Source of the DNA: Nitrobacteraceae bacterium AZCC 2146
GTDB lineage: Bacteria > Pseudomonadota > Alphaproteobacteria > Rhizobiales > Xanthobacteraceae
Assembly (NCBI GenBank): GCA_036924855.1
Contig: JBAGRP010000001.1
Location: 6,002,001-6,066,000 of the forward strand
Length of the DNA stretch: 64,000 nucleotides
Direction: 5' to 3'
Positions 57,990-64,000 of the stretch are shown piece by piece; within the stretch, counting starts at the first letter, position 1, and each line of letters starts with the position of its first letter. The position numbers were made by a program, and so were the translations under genes. The notes under the pieces were generated by a model that had not been told where the DNA came from, did not search any database, and saw only the letters and a list, made by a program, of their open reading frames with translations.

Positions 57990-58664
57990 TTATTCAATCA
58001 TCTCGGCGGCGAGCGAGAGAGCACCCACCAAGATAAGGCTGATGGCCCAGGTCGCATCCAGATTGACCCAGCCCCGCGACAGGAATCTGAGACCAAGATA
58101 GCGATAGACCAGCCACGCGGAGATTCCGCCAGTCGTGATCATCGCGGCAGAGTGGACGGCGGAGACCAGCACCGCCATGTCGAAGTTGGTGTTGAAAAGG
58201 ACCGCTGCCGCCGCATGGCCCCTGTCTGTGTCGGTGGTTCGGCAGAGCCCCAGGTAGATCGGTACCAGCATCAATCCCGCGCCGTGAGCGATCGCCACAG
58301 CGAAAGACCATAGCCCCAGTTGTGTCGGTGGTATTCGCGCCAGCACCCGTGGATGGCGGTGGTTGACGAGCCGGAAGATACCAAACCCGATGACCAGGAA
58401 GCTGGCGCCGATCTGGATCTGCCGCTGCAATTCGACGACGGTGACTAGTAGCGCGAAAGGAAGGATCACAACGAGCATCGCCAGCAGGTGGCCGACCGTT
58501 AGCGGCCAAAGCGCCAGCACGAGCGCACGCGAACTCCTTTCCATCAGCCCAGCTGAGACCGCGAGCGGCCATCCCATTCCCGGATTCACCCCGTGATAGA
58601 GACCGCTCGCGATGACAGCCAGCCAGAGCCCGGCAGGTGTCCAATCCATCCCGCTCAAGTTCAA
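57990..58664 (-). CDS. Polytopic membrane protein coupled to the SBP56 gene
   Basis: 224 residues with about six hydrophobic helices. The first part has GLYHGVNPGMGWPLAVSAGL and later VAIAHGAGLMLVPIYLG, two similar H-G-x-N-P/H-G-A motifs placed in helices, somewhat like the His motifs of nickel/cobalt (NiCoT) and cadmium/sulfite carriers, but I cannot assign a family. Its start overlaps the stop of the SBP56-type gene by ATGA, so both are made together. It may bring or remove a metal or sulfur compound for that enzyme; this is speculation. Confidence 0.75.
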   Translation of the reverse strand: MNLSGMDWTPAGLWLAVIASGLYHGVNPGMGWPLAVSAGLMERSSRALVLALWPLTVGHLLAMLVVILPFALLVTVVELQRQIQIGASFLVIGFGIFRLVNHRHPRVLARIPPTQLGLWSFAVAIAHGAGLMLVPIYLGLCRTTDTDRGHAAAAVLFNTNFDMAVLVSAVHSAAMITTGGISAWLVYRYLGLRFLSRGWVNLDATWAISLILVGALSLAAEMIE

Positions 58665-60061
58665 ACCGACGGATAGCAGAACGAATCCGTCGAGCAGTCG
58701 CCACCCTCAAGCCGGATCTGATGCGCCCGGTATCCGTCGGGGAAGCTCACCCAGTAATTCTTGGCCAGTTCGATGCCGCCGCTGGGGTTCGCATGGGCCA
58801 TGACCTCAGCGCCCGGTATGCCTTCGGGGTAGAATTGGTCGTCCCATGTCGAGTAGAGCGAGTTCGTCCAGTACACCCGTTTGCCGTCGCGGCTGATCTC
58901 GACCATCTGCGGACCGCCCGCATACGTATTGCCGCTCGGGTGGGGTGTGCGTCGTACAATGCCGCCGATATGCACCGAACCAGCAAGCTTGGGCTTTCTC
59001 GGGTCGGTGACATCGTATTGACGCATCTCGCCGGTCCCCCAGCAGGAGACGTAGAGAAACTTGTCGTCCATGGACAAGTCGATGTCGCTCACCAGCGGCG
59101 GCACGGCGCCAAACCCCTGTAGTAGCGGTGGCAGTTTCTCCTTCGGCGCCGGCTCGGCTGGAATCGTCGCCGTCTTCTCGATGTGAAACTTGCCGCCCTC
59201 GCGCCACCAGGTCCAGATCGAGCCTTCGAGGTTGGTGGTGTCGACCACCACGCCCAGGAAGCCATATTCGCGGACGGGATCGTGAGCGGGGCGAACTTCC
59301 AATGCCATTTGATGGTTGGCGCCGAGATCGATGGTCTGGATGTTTCGCCGAGCCCGGAGATCCCAGAAGTGGATCCGATGGCCATACTTATTCGAAAGAA
59401 GGTCTTCCGGCACAATCCCGTTCTCGAACTGTGGCGGCAGCGCCCACTCGCTCGTCACCATGTAATCGCGTGGCAAGTTCCACCAGAAGTCATAATGCAG
59501 GGTCTGAGGGCCACGATCGATTTCCCAGCGTCCGAGAACATCGAATGTCTCGCAGTCCATGATGAAGACGCCGGGAGGCCCATCGGTGCCATCTTTGCCG
59601 CCGCCGCCGAGTGTGCTGACGTAAATGCCTTCCGGCCCGCAGTGGACTGTGTGTGGCCGCGAGTAGCCGGTCTTTTTAAAGATCTCCTCTGGCTCGATGA
59701 TCTTGTGAATCTTCGCCTTGGTGGGATCAGGTTTTGTATCCACGATATAAATGCGAGAGGACCGTATGCCGGGGATTAACAGGTAGCGCCGCTCGAGGAA
59801 CGCGTGGCCGGTGAGCGGCGACAATGCCGACGAACAAGCGTTCCAGCCGAAATGGTGGAACTCGTCGCCCTTGTTGGGCATTGTCACGGTATGGACGACC
59901 TGGCTGAAGGTCGGCGAACCGGGCTTCACATCAATCACGGCGAGCGCGTCGGGCTTTGAGAAATCCGGGCTGAGCAACAAGGTGTAGGCGAAGTTTTCCG
60001 GTGGAGCTTCCATCGCGAGTTTCGGTGACGCGTAGAAGGTCGGGTCTGGCCTCATTGTCAT
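58661..60061 (-). CDS. Selenium-binding protein 56 family (methanethiol oxidase-like)
   Basis: 466 residues, the full length of the SBP56 family. Hallmarks are EFHHFGWNACSSAL near residue 70, YSRPHTVHCGPEGIYVSTLG, LHYDFWWNLPRDYMVTSEW and a C-terminal GYRAHQIRLEGGDCSTD. The family folds as a beta-propeller; bacterial MtoX oxidises methanethiol to formaldehyde, hydrogen sulfide and hydrogen peroxide with copper. Known MtoX operons contain SCO1/SenC and MauG genes and an export signal; neither those genes nor a signal peptide is seen here, so the role could differ. Downstream gene is a coupled membrane protein. Confidence 0.9.
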   Translation of the reverse strand: MTMRPDPTFYASPKLAMEAPPENFAYTLLLSPDFSKPDALAVIDVKPGSPTFSQVVHTVTMPNKGDEFHHFGWNACSSALSPLTGHAFLERRYLLIPGIRSSRIYIVDTKPDPTKAKIHKIIEPEEIFKKTGYSRPHTVHCGPEGIYVSTLGGGGKDGTDGPPGVFIMDCETFDVLGRWEIDRGPQTLHYDFWWNLPRDYMVTSEWALPPQFENGIVPEDLLSNKYGHRIHFWDLRARRNIQTIDLGANHQMALEVRPAHDPVREYGFLGVVVDTTNLEGSIWTWWREGGKFHIEKTATIPAEPAPKEKLPPLLQGFGAVPPLVSDIDLSMDDKFLYVSCWGTGEMRQYDVTDPRKPKLAGSVHIGGIVRRTPHPSGNTYAGGPQMVEISRDGKRVYWTNSLYSTWDDQFYPEGIPGAEVMAHANPSGGIELAKNYWVSFPDGYRAHQIRLEGGDCSTDSFCYPSV

Positions 60062-60642
60062 CGGAGTGCCTCCCTGGTTGAGTTGAGGTGCACCGCGGCC
60101 TTCTGTCGATTGGGCTCGTGTGCGCCTTTTTCGAGTGGCTCGAACTTATCAGAACGGAGGGCAAAAATCAGACTGAATAAAAATTAAACTCGATCTGTCC
60201 GATGTTGTCGTCAGGCGAGAAACCGACCGGTCAAAGGCGGCCTGCACTTGAAGTAAGCTCGGCCGACTTGCGTTCGATCGCCACGCGATTTTCGGTCTCG
60301 CGCTTCTGGTCGTGCCCTCGCAGTTGGCAGCGTTTACGGAGTAAGCCTGACGCCCGCCACGGAGGCGACGGCCGTGTCGCCGGCTCAGCTATCCTCGCAT
60401 TCGCCATCGTTTTTTGGGGCACCTGCAATGAAAACGGAGCGGGAGCATCGAAGGCCGTGATGGTAGCCGGTTTCGCCGTCAATGGCTTCGACTGTTTGGT
60501 TCTGCTACACGCGACCGCGTCCGGCCTTTGAACCCATACGGCCGAACTCAGGCCGCGACCAACGTTTTCCGGCGCTTGGGTTTGCCCGTTTTATACTCGG
60601 CAAACGGTAAAAGCGTCCGATGCTTCGCCTGTTTTGGGCGCG
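60062..60642. other. Intergenic region without a supported gene
   Basis: About 580 bases. Open frames on both strands (60202-60531 plus, 60231-60482 minus) lack ribosome-binding sites and family sequence. A minus-strand peptide ending KPKRRKTLVAA before TGA near 60552 may be the tail of a lost gene. The upstream region of the SBP56 gene (60062-60200) is AT-rich and probably contains its promoter. Confidence 0.3.
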
Positions 60643-60936
60643 TTATGCCAGTGTATGAACGATCACCGGCCCGGCTATCGCTGTGGCTGGTCCGATGAGC
60701 AGAGGCGAGAGATTCTCCTCGATCCACACGATTCCGCGTCTGTTTGACTCCTCGGCTCCCGCATAATTGTTGAAGATGCTGATCGCCGTCACAGTATCAT
60801 CTGGCGCATAGACCACGTAGTAGGCCATGAAACCTTCGACGTCACTGATGATCGGAATGGCACCCTCTTTGATCCTGCGTGCCAGCTCTTCGGCCATGCC
60901 GGTCTTTGCCTTGCCCTGACGAATGGCGGCGTACAT
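60643..60936 (-). CDS. Antibiotic biosynthesis monooxygenase-like small protein
   Basis: 97 residues from ATG 60936, with GGAGG five to nine bases upstream. MYAAIRQGKAKTGMAEELA, then IPIISDVEGFMAYYVVYAP and VTAISIFNNYAGAEESNRR follow the pattern of the dimeric alpha-beta barrel (ABM) fold. The conserved His of many catalytic members is not evident, so a binding role is possible. A single gene, not clearly grouped with neighbours. Confidence 0.72.
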   Translation of the reverse strand: MYAAIRQGKAKTGMAEELARRIKEGAIPIISDVEGFMAYYVVYAPDDTVTAISIFNNYAGAEESNRRGIVWIEENLSPLLIGPATAIAGPVIVHTLA

Positions 60937-61330
60937 AGAAACCTCCTTCACCGGTAAGCTGCCCAAGATCGCGACTGCTGCGATGATGCATCATACACGC
61001 GCATCATAGACGGGATGAGCAGGAGCCCCGCATGCTGAACCGTACGCCATCCCGCATGATTGCGCCATCTAACGTCTCGCCCCCGATGCCCGTTCCGGAT
61101 CAATCGCACCATTTTTGCGATGCCCGCGACAGGTCCTGTCTGCCTCTCCAATATCATTCGGGCGGCTGCGTTGGCATCATCAGGACTTTGCCTGAACCCG
61201 ACCCCATGCATTCGGCGTTGAAGAGTCGGGCCGAAACTCATGACAGGTCGATGCCGATTCGAGTTCTCACAAAGTGTGGTGCAGGTGCTGTGGAGGCACC
61301 TGCATCACAGTAGCGTTGCAACTCAGCGGA
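60937..61330. other. Intergenic region without a supported gene
   Basis: About 390 bases between the ABM-like gene and mmsA. Frames on either strand here have shadow-like composition and no recognisable motif or ribosome-binding site. I see no promoter or terminator that I can defend. Confidence 0.3.
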
Positions 61331-62854
61331 TCACTTCGCCGTTGGCATCGCGAATTCCGGTCCGTTCATCGTGCTTTCGGGCCAACGCTGCATGATCGAC
61401 TTTTGCCGGGTGTAAAAACGCACGCCCTCTTCGCCGTAAGCGTGGGTATCGCCGAACAGGCTGCGCTTCCAGCCGCCGAAACCGTGCCACGCCATCGGTA
61501 CGGGGATCGGCACGTTGATGCCAACCATGCCGACAAGGATGCGGCGGGAGAATTCGCGCGCGACGTTACCGTCACGGGTGTAGCAGGATACGCCATTTCC
61601 GTATTCGTGGTCATTGATCAGCTGGACCGCTTCGGCGAAATCCTTGACGCGCACGCAAGACAGCACAGGTCCGAAGATTTCTTCCTTGTAGATTCGCATC
61701 GACGGCGAGACGTGGTCAAACAGCGTGCCGCCGGTGAAAAAACCCTCCTCGTGGCCGCTGACCTTGTGGCCGCGCCCGTCAACGAGCAGCTTGGCGCCCT
61801 CGTCGACTCCGATCCCGACATAGCCTTCGATTCGGTCGAGAGCCTGTTTGGTGACAACGGGACCCATTTCCGCGTCGCTTTCCATGCCGTTGCTGATCCG
61901 CAGTTTCTTGACGCGCTCGGCCAGCATCGGGACGATCTTGTCGCCGACGTCGCCGACCAGCACGGCCACACTGATCGCCATGCAGCGCTCGCCGGCGGAG
62001 CCATACCCGGCACCGATCAGCGCATCGACGGCCTGCGACAAGTCCGCGTCCGGCATCACGACCATGTGGTTCTTTGCGCCGCCCAGGGCCTGTACCCGCT
62101 TTCCAAATTGCGAACCCTGCTGATGGACATAATGGGCGATGGGCGTTGAGCCGACGAAGCTGACGGCCTGAACGTCCGGATGCTGAAGCAGCGCATCGAC
62201 AGCTGTCTTGTCGCCCTGCACGACATTGAAGACGCCTTTGGGCAGTCCGGCCTCTGTCAGCAGTTCGGCCATCAGCAGGGACGGGGAGGGGTCGCGCTCG
62301 CTCGGCTTCAGAATGAAGCAGTTACCGGCGGCGATCGCGACCGGGAACATCCAGCAGGGGACCATCACAGGAAAGTTGAACGGCGTGACGCCGGCCACGA
62401 CGCCGAGCGGCTGGCGCATGGTCCAGTTGTCGAGGCCGGTGCTCACCTGATCGGTAAAATCGCCCTTGAGGAGTTGCGGGATCCCGCATGCGAATTCAAT
62501 GATGTCGATGCCGCGTGCGACTTCGCCTTGCGCGTCGCTGAACACCTTGCCGTGCTCCGCCGTAATCATCGCGGCGAATGTGTCGGTGTGCTCGTTCATC
62601 AGCTGCAGAAACTTGTTCATGACGCGGGCGCGCCGGATTGGCGGTGTATCAGCCCATGCGGGGAATGCGCGCTTGGCGCTTTTGACCGCGGCATCGACGT
62701 CATTGACCGACCCAAGTGCGACGTGGCGCGCCACCCTGCCCAGAGCCGGGTTGAAGACCGGCTGGCGAACGGTGCCGGAGCTCGGCACCCGTTTTCCATC
62801 GATGAAATGCGTGACGTCGTCGCTGGCGGTGAATGGCTGAACGGTCATGTTCAT
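61331..62854 (-). CDS. mmsA: CoA-acylating methylmalonate-semialdehyde dehydrogenase
   Basis: 507 residues, the usual size. Aldehyde dehydrogenase marks are [52 protein letters not shown] and the nucleophile Cys in [12 protein letters not shown]. The general-base Glu segment ELGGK of ordinary ALDHs reads [11 protein letters not shown], which is typical of the CoA-dependent MMSDH class. It converts methylmalonate or malonate semialdehyde with CoA and NAD to propionyl- or acetyl-CoA, in valine, thymine or inositol catabolism. mmsB and other valine genes are not adjacent. The divergent LysR gene at 62954 probably controls it. Confidence 0.95.
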   Translation of the reverse strand: MNMTVQPFTASDDVTHFIDGKRVPSSGTVRQPVFNPALGRVARHVALGSVNDVDAAVKSAKRAFPAWADTPPIRRARVMNKFLQLMNEHTDTFAAMITAEHGKVFSDAQGEVARGIDIIEFACGIPQLLKGDFTDQVSTGLDNWTMRQPLGVVAGVTPFNFPVMVPCWMFPVAIAAGNCFILKPSERDPSPSLLMAELLTEAGLPKGVFNVVQGDKTAVDALLQHPDVQAVSFVGSTPIAHYVHQQGSQFGKRVQALGGAKNHMVVMPDADLSQAVDALIGAGYGSAGERCMAISVAVLVGDVGDKIVPMLAERVKKLRISNGMESDAEMGPVVTKQALDRIEGYVGIGVDEGAKLLVDGRGHKVSGHEEGFFTGGTLFDHVSPSMRIYKEEIFGPVLSCVRVKDFAEAVQLINDHEYGNGVSCYTRDGNVAREFSRRILVGMVGINVPIPVPMAWHGFGGWKRSLFGDTHAYGEEGVRFYTRQKSIMQRWPESTMNGPEFAMPTAK

Positions 62855-62927
62855 CTCCTGAGGCTGGCCGGGATGTCCTCAGTAACGGTTTCGACCGTCC
62901 CGCTATATGCCAATTTGTTGGACTTAC

Positions 62928-62945
62928 TGTTCAAAATATCGAACA
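62928..62945. promoter_or_regulatory. Inverted repeat between mmsA and lysR
   Basis: TGTTC-N8-GAACA, a perfect five-base dyad with LTTR-like spacing, lies nine bases upstream of the LysR start and 74 upstream of mmsA. Likely operator of the divergent pair. Confidence 0.5.
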
Positions 62946-62953
62946 ATAAAACC

Positions 62954-63883
62954 ATGAAAACGAAGAAGGTTGATGACCTCTGGTCGCATGTGCATTGGCT
63001 TGGCGTGCTTTCCGATATGGGAAGCTTCACCGCGGCTGCCGAGCGGCTCGGCGTAAGCAAGGCCGCGATGAGTCACCGTGTCAGCGAGCTGGAACAGGCC
63101 GCTGGCGTCCCGCTCGTACGGCGGACGACGCGAAGCATGCGCCTGACCGAAGCCGGCCAGCGTCTGGTGGATACCACGCGCTCGTCCTTCGCGGAGATCG
63201 AACGGAATTTCGCGTCGGTGAGGGATCTTGCTGGTGTGCCGCAAGGGCTGCTGCGCATCACCGCTCCGGTCGCATTGGGCCGGCAGCAGATCGTACCGCT
63301 GATCCCGGATTTCTTGCGCTTGTACCCTGGCATTCGCATCGAACTCGAACTGTCCGACCACTTAAGCTCGTTGGCGAGGGAGGGGTTCGACCTCGCGGTG
63401 CGGCACGTCGCCAGCGTTCCGGATACGCACGTTGCCTGGCGGCTGTGTCCGACAGATTCCCTGCTGGTGGCCAGTCGTAGCTATCTTCGCCGACGCGGGA
63501 CACCCACCGCGCCGGGTGATCTCGGCAGCCACGACTGTCTGCACTATTTGCGCGGCAGTGTCGTGCCGACGTGGACGCTTGCGCCAAAAAAAGGCAAGGG
63601 CGACCGCGTAACCCTGCAGATAGCGGGCAGCTTTGCGGCCAACAACAGCGAAGCGCTGCGCGAAGCCGCGCTGGGAGGACTCGGCATCGCTTTGGTGCCG
63701 GATTTCAGCGCGCAGAGCGACATCCGCACTGGCAAGCTGCAGATTGTGCTGCCGGAGTGGCGCGTGGCAGGCGCGTTCGGCGACCAGTTGTTTGCGATCC
63801 GGCCCTATGCGCCCCACGTGCCGCGCACCGTGCAGATGTTCGTCACGTTCCTGCGCAAAAGTCTCAGCAAAGGATTTCAGTGA
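62954..63883 (+). CDS. LysR-family regulator divergent from mmsA
   Basis: 309 residues from ATG 62954. Helix-turn-helix at about 8-68 (WLGVLSDMGSFTAAAERLG, SKAAMSHRVSELEQAAGVP, LVRRTTRSMRLTEAGQRLV). The effector domain begins PQGLLRITAPVALGRQQIVP, of the CrgA-like subgroup with LSDHLSSLAREGFDLAVRH. Longer in-frame sequence upstream lies inside mmsA and is a shadow. It should regulate mmsA; no other target is visible. Confidence 0.93.
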   Translation: MKTKKVDDLWSHVHWLGVLSDMGSFTAAAERLGVSKAAMSHRVSELEQAAGVPLVRRTTRSMRLTEAGQRLVDTTRSSFAEIERNFASVRDLAGVPQGLLRITAPVALGRQQIVPLIPDFLRLYPGIRIELELSDHLSSLAREGFDLAVRHVASVPDTHVAWRLCPTDSLLVASRSYLRRRGTPTAPGDLGSHDCLHYLRGSVVPTWTLAPKKGKGDRVTLQIAGSFAANNSEALREAALGGLGIALVPDFSAQSDIRTGKLQIVLPEWRVAGAFGDQLFAIRPYAPHVPRTVQMFVTFLRKSLSKGFQ

Positions 63884-63916
63884 AGGACGGTCTGCGCGCC
63901 TGAAAGCGTCGGCGCG

Positions 63917-64000
63917 TCAGGCTGCGCGTGTTTTCGTGCCTTCGAACAGAAAATTGCCGACCGCTTCCAGAAAGGCCCTCAGGGGCCTGCAATTGAGGAA
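63917..64000 (-). CDS. C-terminal 27 residues of an unidentified gene (cut by window edge)
   Basis: On the minus strand the frame is open from the right edge to a TGA at 63917-63919 and reads RPLRAFLEAVGNFLFEGTKT at its end. The helical, basic ending is compatible with a regulator, but 27 residues do not allow a family call. It converges with the LysR gene; an imperfect inverted repeat with arms GCCTGA/TCAGGC overlaps its last codons and may be a terminator. Confidence 0.45.
   Translation of the reverse strand, partial: FLNCRPLRAFLEAVGNFLFEGTKTRAA

Overview
The window is GC-rich DNA from an alphaproteobacterium. Gene content and style (many LysR/TetR regulators, Liv-type and NMT1-type ABC transporters, several amidohydrolases, an EmrAB pump, many small hypothetical genes) suggest a Bradyrhizobium or near relative; this assignment is inference from gene content only. 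I found no tRNA, rRNA, CRISPR array, phage or intact insertion sequence.

Layout. 1-5.1 kb: the end of a DctA dicarboxylate carrier, then an EmrAB-type efflux pair divergent from its TetR regulator, with a promoter and operator visible between them. 5.1-8.4 kb: decayed DNA, namely a substrate-binding protein tail joined to a truncated short-chain dehydrogenase, an unreadable stretch, and a LysR regulator facing the stump of an MFS carrier. 8.4-14.2 kb: a TetR gene, a three-gene operon (iron alcohol dehydrogenase, MetX-like hydrolase, fatty acid desaturase), a wrecked alpha/beta hydrolase, a small secreted protein and a Tat-exported hydrolase. 14.2-25.1 kb: a LysR regulator divergent from an eleven-gene catabolic operon: a complete Liv ABC importer, an amidohydrolase, an amino-acid-synthesis family protein, DUF1330, a two-subunit molybdenum hydroxylase and RidA. 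25.4-28 kb: an HU protein and a split TPP decarboxylase that abuts a LysR gene. 28.2-38 kb: a VOC remnant, another broken alpha/beta hydrolase, then a same-strand run of isochorismatase-like hydrolase, XapX protein, YtcJ-like amidohydrolase, DoxX, secreted VOC protein, porin and two MFS carriers, followed by an AraC regulator.

39-49.4 kb: a leftward NMT1-type ABC uptake and amide/ureide hydrolase cluster with two paralogous binding proteins, a LOG-family phosphoribohydrolase, a formamidase, an allantoinase/dihydroorotase-like enzyme and an SDR gene with a one-base frameshift, divergent from a LysR gene. The set suits import and ring opening of an N-heterocycle or nucleobase-like compound.

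49.8-57.8 kb: a Slt-type lytic transglycosylase; then a leftward string of very small genes (52.26-54.50 kb), three of which are diverged copies of one roughly 80-residue family ending in Y-x-L-L, headed by a 21-codon coupled ORF and a tandem repeat; then a divergent RTX-like protein with twelve repeats, a small Tat-signal protein and a decayed exonuclease III-like gene. The small-protein cluster is the best candidate here for an undescribed system. 58-64 kb: a SBP56/methanethiol-oxidase-type protein coupled to a membrane protein, a small monooxygenase-like protein, and MmsA with a divergent LysR gene.

The recurring themes are small-molecule catabolism under local LysR control and unusually frequent gene decay: at least eight broken genes or fragments.
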